From assembly GCA_964557005.1 (NCBI GenBank), contig CAZKYI010000001.1:62001-126000 (forward strand): DNA of 64,000 nt, written 5' to 3'. The notes under the pieces were generated by a model. It had not been told where the DNA came from and did no database searches. It worked only from the letters and a program-made list of their open reading frames with translations. A program made the position numbers and the translations under genes. This DNA comes from JBECKS01 sp964557005 (GTDB taxonomy: Bacteria; Pseudomonadota; Gammaproteobacteria; Pseudomonadales; JBECKS01). The first letter of the stretch is position 1. Every line of letters starts with the position of its first letter. This document shows positions 50,983 to 59,732 of this stretch, piece by piece.

Positions 50983-52206
50983 ATGGCGCTGATTGTTCAA
51001 AAATATGGTGGTACCTCGGTTGGTTCGACAGAGCGAATCAAGGCTGTGGCTGAAAAGGTAAAAGCCTTTCGTGAAGCGGGTGATGATGTCGTTGTCACCG
51101 TTTCTGCCATGAGCGGTGAAACCAATCGCCTGATTGCGCTATCAAAGGAAATTTCCAGACAGCCAAATCAAATACAAAGTGACGTGCTGGTTTCAACAGG
51201 TGAGCAGGTCACCATTGCGCTTTTGTGTATTGCGTTGGCAGAAATTGGCTGCCCTGCACAATCCTACACTGGTTCGCAGATTCGTATTTTGACTGATGAA
51301 GCGCATGGCAAGGCGCGTATTCAGGAAATCGAAACCGATAAAATTCGTGCTGATCTTGCCGCAGGCAAAGTAGTGGTGGTTGCAGGTTTTCAGGGTGTAA
51401 CGTCTGAAGGCCGTATTACCACTTTGGGGCGTGGTGGTTCGGATACCACAGCGGTTGCTCTGGCTGCGGCTTTGAAAGCAGATGAATGTCAGATTTATAC
51501 CGATGTCGATGGTGTTTACACTACCGACCCGCGTGTGTGTGAAAAAGCAAGGCGCATGGAGCAAATTACATTTGAAGAAATGCTTGAAATGGCTTCGCTT
51601 GGCTCGAAAGTATTACAAATTCGCTCGGTTGAATTTGCAGGCAAATATGATGTGCCCTTGCGGGTGCTTTCAAGTTTTGAACCTGGCCCTGGAACCCTGA
51701 TTACAAAAGAGAATGGTGAACAAATGGAAAATCCTGTGATTTCCGGAATTGCGTTTAATCGTGATGAAGCCAAATTAACAATTCGTGGTGTACCTGATCG
51801 TCCAGGTGTGGCCAGCGACATTCTTGGTGCGATTGGTGATGCGAATATAGAAGTCGATATGATTATTCAGAATATCGGTTCTGAGGACAGCAACGATTTC
51901 ACCTTTACTGTGCATCGCAATGATTTTGAACGGGCAAAGGGAATTCTCGAAAGTGTTCGCAAAAAATTCAATGCCAAAGAAGTTATCAGTGATGATGATA
52001 TTGCCAAAGTATCCATTGTGGGTGTGGGTATGCGTTCTCATGCAGGTGTGGCTGGCCAAATGTTCCGTGCGCTGGCTGCCGAGAACATCAATATCAAAAT
52101 GATTTCCACATCAGAAATTAAAATTTCAGTTGTGATTGAAGAGAAGTATCTGGAACTGGCAGTGCGCTCCTTGCACACTGCTTTCGGTCTGGATAACAAG
52201 GTGTGA
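50983..52206 (+). CDS. lysC: Aspartate kinase
   Basis: 407 residues: VQKYGGTSVGSTERI at the start, a catalytic domain with GRGGSDTTAVALA and YTDVDGVYTTDPR, then two ACT regulatory domains (from about residue 265). It makes aspartyl phosphate for Lys/Thr/Met synthesis and is the stand-alone, feedback-regulated type. ATG 50983 is chosen over 50959 from the conserved MALIVQKYGG start. No lysine riboswitch is visible in the 80 bp upstream. Confidence 0.96.
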   Translation: MALIVQKYGGTSVGSTERIKAVAEKVKAFREAGDDVVVTVSAMSGETNRLIALSKEISRQPNQIQSDVLVSTGEQVTIALLCIALAEIGCPAQSYTGSQIRILTDEAHGKARIQEIETDKIRADLAAGKVVVVAGFQGVTSEGRITTLGRGGSDTTAVALAAALKADECQIYTDVDGVYTTDPRVCEKARRMEQITFEEMLEMASLGSKVLQIRSVEFAGKYDVPLRVLSSFEPGPGTLITKENGEQMENPVISGIAFNRDEAKLTIRGVPDRPGVASDILGAIGDANIEVDMIIQNIGSEDSNDFTFTVHRNDFERAKGILESVRKKFNAKEVISDDDIAKVSIVGVGMRSHAGVAGQMFRALAAENINIKMISTSEIKISVVIEEKYLELAVRSLHTAFGLDNKV

Positions 52207-52291
52207 GCTCGGGTTTGTGCTAGTATTGGCGGGCTTGGATTTATTGAAGAAAAGTTGGCTTGTTAAGCAAGCCTGAACCAGGGGAAAGACT

Positions 52292-52474
52292 ATGTTGATT
52301 TTAACGCGCCGTGTTGGTGAAACATTAATGATTGGTGACGACGTGACCGTAACCGTGTTAGGTGTTAAAGGTAATCAGGTACGCATTGGTGTTGATGCAC
52401 CAAAAGAAATTGCGGTGCATCGTGAAGAAATTTATCAACGCATTCAACGCGAAAAAGGAAGTGACGACGAATAA
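52292..52474 (+). CDS. csrA: Carbon storage regulator CsrA
   Basis: 60 residues: MLILTRRVGETLMIGDDVTV, VRIGVDAPKEIAVHREEIY, full-length and standard. Arg44 and the Leu4/RVGET RNA-contact residues are conserved. It is the global post-transcriptional regulator that binds GGA in RNA hairpins. AGGGGA overlaps its own ribosome site, so autorepression is plausible. A likely sequestering RNA is at 44.1-44.3 kb. Confidence 0.98.
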   Translation: MLILTRRVGETLMIGDDVTVTVLGVKGNQVRIGVDAPKEIAVHREEIYQRIQREKGSDDE

Positions 52475-52526
52475 ATTCCCGTTGTTTTCAGTTGTTGTAA
52501 GCATAAGCAGGCAATTGGATTTGCGC

Positions 52527-52554
52527 TTTGATTTTCAAGAAGTCATGGTATGAT
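52527..52554 (+). promoter_or_regulatory. Putative promoter of the tRNA-Ser/tRNA-Arg unit
   Basis: TTTGAT (52527-52532), 16-bp spacer, TATGAT (52549-52554), 12 bp before tRNA-Ser. A GC-rich GCCGCC discriminator follows. Confidence 0.5.
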
Positions 52555-52566
52555 TGCCGCCTTTTT

Positions 52567-52658
52567 GGAGAGGTGGCCGAGAGGCCGAAGGCGCTCCCCT
52601 GCTAAGGGAGTATGGGTGTTATAGCTCATCGAGGGTTCGAATCCCTCCCTCTCCGCCA
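52567..52658 (+). tRNA. tRNA-Ser (GCT)
   Basis: 92 nt. Acceptor GGAGAGG pairs with CCTCTCC, then G and encoded CCA. Anticodon stem CTCCC / GGGAG encloses CTGCTAA, anticodon GCT (codons AGC/AGU). A long variable arm precedes GGTTCGAATC in the T arm. It follows csrA, the conserved location. Confidence 0.96.
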
Positions 52659-52691
52659 TCAATTTATATTGAAACATTCAATCCGAATAAC

Positions 52692-52768
52692 GCGCCCGTA
52701 GCTCAGCTGGATAGAGTACAAGCCTACGAAGTTTGGGGTCGGAGGTTCGAATCCTCCCGGGCGCGCCA
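52692..52768 (+). tRNA. tRNA-Arg (ACG)
   Basis: 77 nt. GCGCCCG pairs with CGGGCGC, then G and encoded CCA. Anticodon loop CTACGAA gives ACG (read as ICG after TadA editing). T arm GGAGGTTCGAATCCTCC. It is the last core element before the accessory island. Confidence 0.96.
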
Positions 52769-52929
52769 TCTTTTTTCTCCATAACATTCCTGTCACGCCG
52801 AAACGCTTCTCGTAAACATTAACTGGATTATCAGATTTCGTATGCTTGTACAGTTTTGTCATGTTTTTAGCATTAAAAACTTGTCTTTTTGAAACTGATA
52901 TTGTAGCTTGGTAACAGGAGCTACCAAGT

Positions 52930-53655
52930 ATGAGCATTGCCCAAACCATTGAAAAAAGCGTTGAAAGCATTCCTGCTGGCAAGATTTTCAGCTACCAGGA
53001 GTTACCGAGCTATACCAAGTCGCCTGGGGCTGTGATTAAAGCTATCAATCGTCTGGTAGAGGAAAAGCAATTGGAGCGTTTTTCCAAAGGCAAGTTTTAT
53101 GTCCCTGAAAATGGGGTGCTGGGTGTACGCAAACCATCCGACAGCGAACTGCTGCGCTCCATGCTCTACAAAGATGGCCGCTTGCGCGGTTATGTCACAG
53201 GTTTGTCGTTGTTCAATCAGCTTGGCCTTACTCCTCAAGTACCGCGTACTGTGACGCTGGCTATTAATGGCGGGCGGCAGCAAAAGGAATTCGGCACCAT
53301 TAAAATTAAAACCCAAGTGACTCGCGTACCCATCGAAGAGCAGGATGTGCTGCTGTTGCAATATCTTGATGCGCTGAAAGAAATCAAAACCATACCAGAT
53401 TCAAACATCAATCTTTCGCTGAAAATTCTGCAAAAGAAAATTGCTGAATTGTCTGAACAAGACCAAGCACAGCTTGTTGCACTGGCTGAAAAATACTACA
53501 GCCCTCAGACTCGTGCTCTGGTCGGCTTGCTGTTTTCCAACCTGAAATTATCTGTGCCAGAAAGTTTGGTGCTTTCGCTCAATCCGACGACGACTTATAA
53601 ATTAAACTTAAATGCTAATGACTGGCCAATGGCCAGAGAATGGAACATTCGCTGA
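52930..53655 (+). CDS. AbiEi-type antitoxin/regulator (DUF6088-like)
   Basis: 241 residues: N-terminal winged-helix region (IFSYQELPSYTKSPGAVIKA, LVEEKQLERFSKGKFYVP) followed by the AbiEi-like domain (GYVTGLSLFNQLGLTPQVP). AGGAG lies 10 nt before the ATG. Such proteins are DNA-binding antitoxins paired with AbiEii nucleotidyltransferases (type IV toxin-antitoxin, phage abortive infection). The stop overlaps the start of the partner gene. Lineage within the AbiEi group is uncertain. Confidence 0.85.
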   Translation: MSIAQTIEKSVESIPAGKIFSYQELPSYTKSPGAVIKAINRLVEEKQLERFSKGKFYVPENGVLGVRKPSDSELLRSMLYKDGRLRGYVTGLSLFNQLGLTPQVPRTVTLAINGGRQQKEFGTIKIKTQVTRVPIEEQDVLLLQYLDALKEIKTIPDSNINLSLKILQKKIAELSEQDQAQLVALAEKYYSPQTRALVGLLFSNLKLSVPESLVLSLNPTTTYKLNLNANDWPMAREWNIR

Positions 53656-54620
53656 TGCGATTACATAAAGATGAGGAAGCATTTTCCGAATTGGTACAGA
53701 CCACGGCGCAAGCCCTTGGCTTGCCACAGGTTTACATTGAAAAGGATTATTGGGTAACGAAAGCACTGAAACATCTTTCTGAATCCACCTATGTAAATGA
53801 AGTGGTGTTCAAGGGTGGTACGTCTTTGTCAAAAGCTTACCGACTGGTGGAGCGATTTTCGGAAGACATTGATTTGGCCGTTTTTGCAGGGGAAAAAAGC
53901 GATGCTGCACGCAAGGCTTTATTGAAAGGCGTTGAGCTTGCTGTGGCCAGTGGCCTTGGCGAGGTTGAAGACGATCCCAGAGTATCAAAAGGCTCGAAAT
54001 ACCGAAAAACCGTTTACCGCTACCCGCGTAATATTGACAGTGCTGAATTCGGGCAAGCATCTTCGGAGCTTCTGATTGAGGTTAATGCTTTTTCACATCC
54101 TGAACCTTATGAGCTGAAACAGATACAAACGCTGATTGCGGAAACCTTACCTACGCTAGGTCGTACTGACCTGATTGCTCAGTTTGGACTGGAAAGTTTT
54201 TCTGTCAATGTGCTCTCAGTAAAGAGAACGCTCGTTGAAAAAATGCTTGGACTTATCAAGGACAGCTACAGTGCTTACCCTGTGGGGCGACTCTCCGACC
54301 GCATTCGCCATCTTTACGATATTTGCCTCATCCTGCGTCAGGACGAATACAGAGCTTTTGTCCAGAGCGATGAATTTATGCCATTGTGTGCAATTTGCAT
54401 TGCTGATGAAAAGGCGGGTTTTTCCGAGCACACCGATTGTTTTGAAAAACCGTTAGCTGAAGCACCACTTTTTTCGGATTTTGAAAAATGGCGGATTCCA
54501 TTGGAGGCGACTTATCGCGGCATATTTGCCGATCTGGTTTTTGGAGAAATGCCAAGTATGGATGAGATTGTTCAAGCACTTGTGTTTTTAAATGAGAATA
54601 TTCAGCAAGCAAATCCCTAG
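53655..54620 (+). CDS. AbiEii/AbiGii-type nucleotidyltransferase toxin
   Basis: About 321 residues: VYIEKDYWVTKALKHL, then the nucleotidyltransferase core KGGTSLSKAYRLVERFSEDI with Asp-x-Asp (DIDLAV), and a late KRTLVEKMLGLIKDSY, RIRHLYDICLIL segment. AbiEii-type enzymes transfer nucleotides to RNA, blocking growth on phage infection. ATG 53655 overlaps the AbiEi stop (TGATG); ATG 53640 is an in-frame alternative. It converges with an XRE gene, overlapping by 4 bp at stops. Confidence 0.9.
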   Translation: MRLHKDEEAFSELVQTTAQALGLPQVYIEKDYWVTKALKHLSESTYVNEVVFKGGTSLSKAYRLVERFSEDIDLAVFAGEKSDAARKALLKGVELAVASGLGEVEDDPRVSKGSKYRKTVYRYPRNIDSAEFGQASSELLIEVNAFSHPEPYELKQIQTLIAETLPTLGRTDLIAQFGLESFSVNVLSVKRTLVEKMLGLIKDSYSAYPVGRLSDRIRHLYDICLILRQDEYRAFVQSDEFMPLCAICIADEKAGFSEHTDCFEKPLAEAPLFSDFEKWRIPLEATYRGIFADLVFGEMPSMDEIVQALVFLNENIQQANP

Positions 54621-54964
54621 TTACGCAGCACTTCCAGCAAAGCCTTCCTTCTCCCTGTTGCCATGTTTCTGAACAGTTCAAGCAAGCTTGCTTCCTGAGC
54701 GTCACGTGCTGCAAGTATGTTATGGCTAACCTGCCGTGTATCCTCAAACTGAAAAGGCGAGCCGCACACCAGATAATCCAGTGAACAATTCAGCGCTGTT
54801 CTGATTTTGGGCAGGTTTCTAAGGCTTGGCATTTCCCGCCCATTCTCCCACGCCGAAACCGATGACTTGGTGACATCTACTTCAAATCCCAACTGTTCCT
54901 GTGTTAGCTCGGCAGCAAGGCGAGCTTCTCGCAAACGTGTGGCAAAGCTTTCAATGGTGGGCAT
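54617..54964 (-). CDS. XRE-family HTH regulator
   Basis: 115 residues from ATG 54964, with GGAGGA 6 nt upstream. HTH_3 domain at residues 7-65 (LREARLAAELTQEQLGFEVDVTKSSVSAWENG split over the two helices) and a short helical tail. Likely a phage-type or island regulator. Not cotranscribed with AbiE; target unknown. Confidence 0.88.
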   Translation of the reverse strand: MPTIESFATRLREARLAAELTQEQLGFEVDVTKSSVSAWENGREMPSLRNLPKIRTALNCSLDYLVCGSPFQFEDTRQVSHNILAARDAQEASLLELFRNMATGRRKALLEVLRN

Positions 54965-55054
54965 GCAATCCTCCATGATTTAAATAATTACTTTTCATAA
55001 AGTGTATGGCATCACCGTACTTTGTCCATTCCTCATGCCTAAAGATTGGGTTTG

Positions 55055-55291
55055 TCAGCCACTTTGACTTTGCTGAATCACCTCTGCACGCGCCCAGAGT
55101 TCGGAAGCCTTTAAACCAAGGGCACGGGCAATATCAGCAGTTTTCTCAAGACCGGGCTGACGGCTGCCCCGTTCCACTCCCGACATAAAAGAAATGGCAA
55201 TGTGCGCGGTGAGCGCCAGGTTCTCCTGACTCATATTCAGCTCTGCCCTGCGAGCGCGAATGGCTCTTCCAAATGCTTCTTTGATGTTCAT
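55055..55291 (-). CDS. Small XRE-family HTH protein
   Basis: 78 residues with one HTH_3 domain (AIRARRAELNMSQENLALTA, then SFMSGVERGSRQPGLEKTADIA). AGGGGAAG precedes the ATG. It lies 37 bp downstream of the Fic gene on the same strand and may be its regulator, consistent with operator-like repeats upstream of fic. Function is inferred only from domain. Confidence 0.88.
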   Translation of the reverse strand: MNIKEAFGRAIRARRAELNMSQENLALTAHIAISFMSGVERGSRQPGLEKTADIARALGLKASELWARAEVIQQSQSG

Positions 55292-55328
55292 TTAATGCTT
55301 CCCCTGTCTGCATTATTGCGGCAAAGCC

Positions 55329-56699
55329 TCAAGGCTTCTTCCCCAACCATTGATTGAATTGTGCTTCTGTAATGCCCAAGCCAATGATAGCGCCCGCATG
55401 AAGCGTGCTTAAATCGGCGAGTGTCATGGCTGTAAATTTTTCAGCGTCCTTTATATCGTGTTGTTGGCAGAAATCTTCAATCAACTTTTCTGCTTTCTTG
55501 CCGTGTACGCATTTTCTAACAACCAGCCCCATCACTTCTTTTCGCGCTTGCCTGTATTGAATGCGGAAGGCATCAATTTCACCCAGAGATTTTTTTGCCA
55601 CACCATATTGTTCGCAAGAGCGTAGATAAGCCCAGGCATAAAGCTCCAGCATCGGTTCAATGTTGTTTTTCTCATAAATGGCCAGCAATGCTGCGGTGTA
55701 ATCATCTCGCGCAACATCGGTAAAACTGAGTGGGCATAAATTTTCTTTGATAAAAGGAATGTTGCAGCTCAGGCGTGAGGTGCGTTTATTCACATCTTCA
55801 AAAGTTTGCAGGTACGCAAGATGCACCAGCAAAAAGAAGCTTTGCTCGAAGGGGTCTTCAATTTTTCGCGCTTTGAATAACACCAGCTCGAACAGCTCTT
55901 TGAGCTGATGTGGATTGTTCAGTGGCTTGTAGGTCGATTGTCCAATATCAACTTCAATGGTTCGGACATTGCCGCAGCTTTGCGGATTAGCCAGTAGATC
56001 CTGCGCAAGCAAATGGTGCAGGTTGCGAATGGTTAAGCTGTTCAGTTCAATCTCTTGCGCGTTTTCCACCAGAAACAAGATGGCTTCCTTGTGGTTCATA
56101 ATCATCACGGTTTCTTCGTGGATTTTGCCTTCTGCGCTAATGCCTTCCTCGACCAGCTTTTCGGTATCGAGTCTGGAATAGGTGTTGCCCTCCAAACGGC
56201 TGGAGTTATAGGACAGGTCTATAAGTAGCCGCTGGCAGATTTGCCGTGCGTAAGTGCCTGCTGCCAATGCCTTGTCGAAGCGTTCACCTTCCTTGAATAG
56301 TTGCTCGCGCAAATTTTTAGGGACATACATGGTAAGGTTTGGCGTGTAACTGTCCAAAAAATCGCGGTTATAGGACACTTTTTTACGAGCATGAAGCGGT
56401 ATGTCCAAAAATTTAAGGATATTTTTGCTTTCAGGGCTAAAGATAGCGTGTGTTTTGTACCTTATTTGACTGTTATCAGATTTTAGGGACAAGTGAGCAG
56501 GATAGTATCTGGCAGCCTTTTTGGTGCCCTTTTTAAGTATTTGCCCTGTATCCACAAGGTTGGCGAGGCGGCGTTGTAAAGTCTTTGGATGTATAGAAAA
56601 ATCTATGTTTTCCGAAATTTTGCCGCGTGATAATCCTGCTGGATTGTTCTCCAGAAGGGCGATGATTTCATTTGTTTCTCTGCGAGTATCTTGTTTCAT
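55329..56699 (-). CDS. Fic-family protein with N-terminal winged helix and altered Fic motif
   Basis: 456 residues: a winged-helix region (1-80), a Fic_N-like segment with the inhibitory motif SSRLEGN (about residues 170-176), and the Fic core. The catalytic loop reads QTFEDVNKRTSR where HPFxxGNGRxxR is expected, so the His is Gln and the first Gly is Val, while Phe, Asp, Asn and Arg remain. AMPylation by the usual mechanism is therefore doubtful; it may be a regulator or have different chemistry. The first gene of a fic-xre unit. Confidence 0.85.
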   Translation of the reverse strand: MKQDTRRETNEIIALLENNPAGLSRGKISENIDFSIHPKTLQRRLANLVDTGQILKKGTKKAARYYPAHLSLKSDNSQIRYKTHAIFSPESKNILKFLDIPLHARKKVSYNRDFLDSYTPNLTMYVPKNLREQLFKEGERFDKALAAGTYARQICQRLLIDLSYNSSRLEGNTYSRLDTEKLVEEGISAEGKIHEETVMIMNHKEAILFLVENAQEIELNSLTIRNLHHLLAQDLLANPQSCGNVRTIEVDIGQSTYKPLNNPHQLKELFELVLFKARKIEDPFEQSFFLLVHLAYLQTFEDVNKRTSRLSCNIPFIKENLCPLSFTDVARDDYTAALLAIYEKNNIEPMLELYAWAYLRSCEQYGVAKKSLGEIDAFRIQYRQARKEVMGLVVRKCVHGKKAEKLIEDFCQQHDIKDAEKFTAMTLADLSTLHAGAIIGLGITEAQFNQWLGKKP

Positions 56700-56702
56700 G
56701 AT

Positions 56703-56789
56703 TGTCTCTAAAAATGTCCTTAAATTATGTTATGGGACTTTAGAGACATAATCAAGTATTTTTTGAGACACTTTAAAGGTTAAGAGACA
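56703..56789. promoter_or_regulatory. Cluster of operator-like repeats upstream of the fic gene
   Basis: Five copies of a 10-bp box close to TGTCTCTAAA: direct at 56703-56712 and 56715-56724 (TGTCCTTAAA), and inverted at 56739-56748, 56761-56770 and 56780-56789. The outer pair 56703/56739 forms an exact inverted repeat. They start 4 bp before the fic ATG and continue over the probable promoter. Likely binding sites for the winged-helix part of Fic or the small XRE protein. Confidence 0.6.
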
Positions 56790-56811
56790 TACAGCTTAAT
56801 TCACATACCTG

Positions 56812-56876
56812 ACTGTCATTCTGAGGCTTCTGCCGAAGAATCTACTTGGATCCTTCACTACGTTCAGGATGACAAC
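56812..56876. repeat. Dispersed palindromic repeat, copy 2
   Basis: Second copy of the element at 28.77 kb: left end CTGTCATTCTGAG, inner GAAGAATCT and GATCCTTCACTACG, right end TTCAGGATGACAACTG. It lies at the junction between the accessory island and the core RDD/tRNA-Leu/queA region. Confidence 0.85.
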
Positions 56877-56901
56877 TGTTTTTACTCAACCCCTGAGATG
56901 G

Positions 56902-57339
56902 TCATTTTGGCAGTAACACAACTTGTGTTTCGCTTATCCAATCCTGCAAGGATTTCTTTTGTGGGTGAAAAGGTGCAAGCAAAAATCCCAAACCCAAGCT
57001 CAACACGGCGATGGCAAAACGCTTGAGGCATTGTGAGAAAGAAGGTGTTTGTTTTTGGTCGTTGAGTAATTTTAATCGCCATGCACGCATGCCCAGTGTT
57101 TGCCCGCCATGTGTCCAGAACCAGAAATAAAACACAAAAGTGCTGATGATGAGCGCGGGAAAAAGCAGGTAGTGGTTAATCCAGCTTGGCATGGCTTCGC
57201 CACCATTCAAACTCACACCAATGCCTGCGATAGCAAACCAGATGGCAACAACCAGAAACAGGTCATACACCAGTGCGGCAAGCCTGCGAAACAGCCCTGC
57301 GTGTTCTACTTGAATGATGTATCTGGTTTGATCCTTCAT
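56902..57339 (-). CDS. RDD family membrane protein
   Basis: 145 residues with the RDD signature (AGLFRRLAALVYDLFLVVAIW), three or four membrane segments, and the late GGQTLGMRAWRLKLL motif. Role in the cell unknown; some relatives are associated with ion or compatible solute transport. ATG 57339 is chosen because the longer frame runs across the tRNA-Leu gene. Confidence 0.88.
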   Translation of the reverse strand: MKDQTRYIIQVEHAGLFRRLAALVYDLFLVVAIWFAIAGIGVSLNGGEAMPSWINHYLLFPALIISTFVFYFWFWTHGGQTLGMRAWRLKLLNDQKQTPSFSQCLKRFAIAVLSLGLGFLLAPFHPQKKSLQDWISETQVVLLPK

Positions 57340-57380
57340 GATGTGAAAAAGAAATTGGCGGAAGGTCAAAAAAAAGGAAG

Positions 57381-57467
57381 TGGTACCAGTGGGCGGAGTC
57401 GAACCGCCACTCCCGCGAAGGAACCGGATTTTGAATCCGGCGTGTCTACCAATTTCACCACACTGGC
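57381..57467 (-). tRNA. tRNA-Leu (CAA)
   Basis: 87 nt on the reverse strand. GCCAGTG pairs with CACTGGT (one G-U), then A and CCA. Anticodon stem CCGGA / TCCGG with CAA in the loop TTCAAAA. Variable arm CTTCGCGGGAG and T arm GGCGGTTCGACTCCGCC. It is divergent from queA. Confidence 0.96.
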
Positions 57468-57561
57468 ACAGGGGGCGCATTATAGCAACGAAGCCTCTGA
57501 ATGCTAGAGTGCGGGGGCGTTTTGTTTTAATCTGCGCGCCTTTTTATAGCTGCGCGTACAC

Positions 57562-58602
57562 ATGAAGCTTAACGATTTTGATTTTCAGTTGCCTGATCAC
57601 CTGATTGCCCAGCACCCTGCACGGCAACGCGGTGAAAGTCGTCTCATGTATGTGAAAGCCGATGGCAGCCTTGCGCATTTACACTTTGCAGCGATGAGTG
57701 ATTTGCTCAATTCAGGTGATTTGCTGGTTAGAAATAATGTGAAGGTGATGAAAGCGCGCGTCTACGGTGAAAAAGCCAGTGGAGGAAAACTGGAATTTTT
57801 GATTGAGCGCATTCTCGATTCGCATCGTGTGCTTACGCAAATTCGCGCCAGTAAATCTCCCAAGCAAGGCGATACACTGTATATGGCAGGTTGCGCGTGC
57901 AAGGTGTTAGCAAAGCATGATGGTTTTTATGAATTGACACTCGCACTTGAAGCACATGGCATTCCTTCCATTGAAGCCTTGCTTGAACAAGTTGGGCATA
58001 TTCCCTTGCCGCCGTATATTCGCAGGGAAGATGAAGCTTTTGATGCAGCGCGTTACCAGACTGTATATGCCAAAGAAACGGGTGCGGTTGCTGCGCCTAC
58101 AGCAGGGCTGCATTTCGAGCAGGCACATTTTGAAGCGCTGAAAGCCAAGGGTGTGGAAATTGCAGAAACCACTTTATATGTAGGTTCTGGCACTTTCCAG
58201 CCTGTGCGAGTCGATAACATTGCCGAGCACAAGATGCACAGCGAGCGTTATGTTGTCGGTGCGGATTTGGTGCAGGCCATTCAACAATGCAAACACAGGG
58301 GGAAGCGTGTGGTAGCGATTGGGACGACTTCATTACGTGCGCTGGAGTCTGCCAGCCAGAGTGGTGAAATTGTGGAACAAGCGGGCGAAACCGATATTTT
58401 TATTTACCCAGGTTATCAATTTAAATGTGTTGATGCCTTGATTACCAATTTCCATTTGCCGCAATCGAGCTTGTTAATGTTGGTCAGTGCCTTTTCAGGA
58501 AAGGAAAATATTAAATGCGCCTATCAAGTTGCGATGAGTGAAGGCTATCGATTTTTTTCCTATGGTGATGCGATGTTTCTGGAACGTGCCCAATGCGTAT
58601 GA
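57562..58602 (+). CDS. queA: S-adenosylmethionine:tRNA ribosyltransferase-isomerase
   Basis: 346 residues: DFDFQLPDHLIAQHPA start, DLLVRNNVKVMKARVYG, GAVAAPTAGLHFEQAHFEAL and ALITNFHLPQSSLLMLVSAF. It adds the epoxycyclopentanediol ring in queuosine synthesis. The end overlaps tgt, its pathway partner. Confidence 0.97.
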   Translation: MKLNDFDFQLPDHLIAQHPARQRGESRLMYVKADGSLAHLHFAAMSDLLNSGDLLVRNNVKVMKARVYGEKASGGKLEFLIERILDSHRVLTQIRASKSPKQGDTLYMAGCACKVLAKHDGFYELTLALEAHGIPSIEALLEQVGHIPLPPYIRREDEAFDAARYQTVYAKETGAVAAPTAGLHFEQAHFEALKAKGVEIAETTLYVGSGTFQPVRVDNIAEHKMHSERYVVGADLVQAIQQCKHRGKRVVAIGTTSLRALESASQSGEIVEQAGETDIFIYPGYQFKCVDALITNFHLPQSSLLMLVSAFSGKENIKCAYQVAMSEGYRFFSYGDAMFLERAQCV

Positions 58603-59696
58603 TGCAGTTTTCAATTTCCCATCGTGATGGTTTGGCAAGGCGCGGGGAAATCACTTTTCCTCGCGGCAGCATACAAACCCCTGCGTTTATGCCTGTGGGT
58701 ACTTACGGCACAGTGAAAGGCATGTTGCCAAGAGATATTGAAGCGATTGGTGCAGATATTATTCTCGGTAATACCTTTCATCTGATGCTGCGTCCAGGCA
58801 CTGACATCGTGGAAAAGCATGGCAGCCTGCATGATTTTATCGGTTGGCAAAAACCGATTCTTACCGACTCTGGTGGTTTTCAGGTGTTTAGTCTGGGAAA
58901 GATGAGAAAAATTACCGAGCAGGGAGTGGTATTCAAATCCCCCATTGACGGTAGCAAGGTGGAACTCAATCCTGAAATTTCCATGAGCGTGCAGCGCAAA
59001 CTTGGTTCCGACATTGTGATGATTTTCGATGAATGCACGCCTTATCCGGCCAGTGAAGATGAAGCGCGTTATTCCATGGAGCTTTCCTTGCGTTGGGCAG
59101 AGCGCTCAAAGCAGGCACATGGTGATAATCCTTCCGCCTTGTTTGGTATTGTGCAGGGCGGCATGTATCCGAAATTGCGTGAACAATCGCTGGCGGGGCT
59201 AACGCAAATGGGTTTTGATGGTTATGCGATTGGTGGGCTTTCGGTGGGTGAACCCAAGGAAGAGATGTCGATGATTCTTGATGCACTTGCGCATCAAATG
59301 CCACAGCAGGCTCCCAGATATTTAATGGGCGTTGGCACGCCGCTGGATATTGTAGAAGCAGTGAGTAAAGGTGTGGACATGTTTGATTGCGTGATGCCGA
59401 CGCGCAACGCTCGCAATAGCCATTTGTTTACCTCACGGGGTGTACTGCGTTTGAGAAACACACGTTTTAAAGACGATTTGCGTGCTGTTGATGAGCAGTG
59501 TGATTGTTATACCTGCAAAAATTTTTCGCGTGCCTATTTGCATCATCTTGATAAATGCCGCGAAATGCTCGGTGCTCAACTGGCTACCATTCATAATCTG
59601 CACTACTACCAAAAGCTGATGTCTGATTTGCGTTGTGCCATCGAAGAGGGTAGATTGCAGCCCTTCAAATCCGAGCTTGAAAAAGTTTACTGCTGA
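58593..59696 (+). CDS. tgt: tRNA-guanine transglycosylase
   Basis: About 367 residues: catalytic Asp in LTDSGGFQVFSL, the second Asp in FDCVMPTRNARN, substrate specificity GIVQGG, and the zinc site CDCYTC with His in AYLHHL. It exchanges G34 for preQ1 in queuosine tRNAs. Three close starts (58593, 58599, 58602) are possible. It overlaps queA by about 10 bp. Confidence 0.97.
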   Translation: MRMMQFSISHRDGLARRGEITFPRGSIQTPAFMPVGTYGTVKGMLPRDIEAIGADIILGNTFHLMLRPGTDIVEKHGSLHDFIGWQKPILTDSGGFQVFSLGKMRKITEQGVVFKSPIDGSKVELNPEISMSVQRKLGSDIVMIFDECTPYPASEDEARYSMELSLRWAERSKQAHGDNPSALFGIVQGGMYPKLREQSLAGLTQMGFDGYAIGGLSVGEPKEEMSMILDALAHQMPQQAPRYLMGVGTPLDIVEAVSKGVDMFDCVMPTRNARNSHLFTSRGVLRLRNTRFKDDLRAVDEQCDCYTCKNFSRAYLHHLDKCREMLGAQLATIHNLHYYQKLMSDLRCAIEEGRLQPFKSELEKVYC

Positions 59697-59732
59697 CCTC
59701 ATCGAACTTGTCGAATCATTCTGGAGCCCTAT

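Noticed and set aside
52744..52768. tRNA-Arg 3' end as an attachment site for the accessory island
   Set aside because: No second copy of the tRNA end was seen near 56.9 kb and there is no integrase gene, so integration there is not supported.
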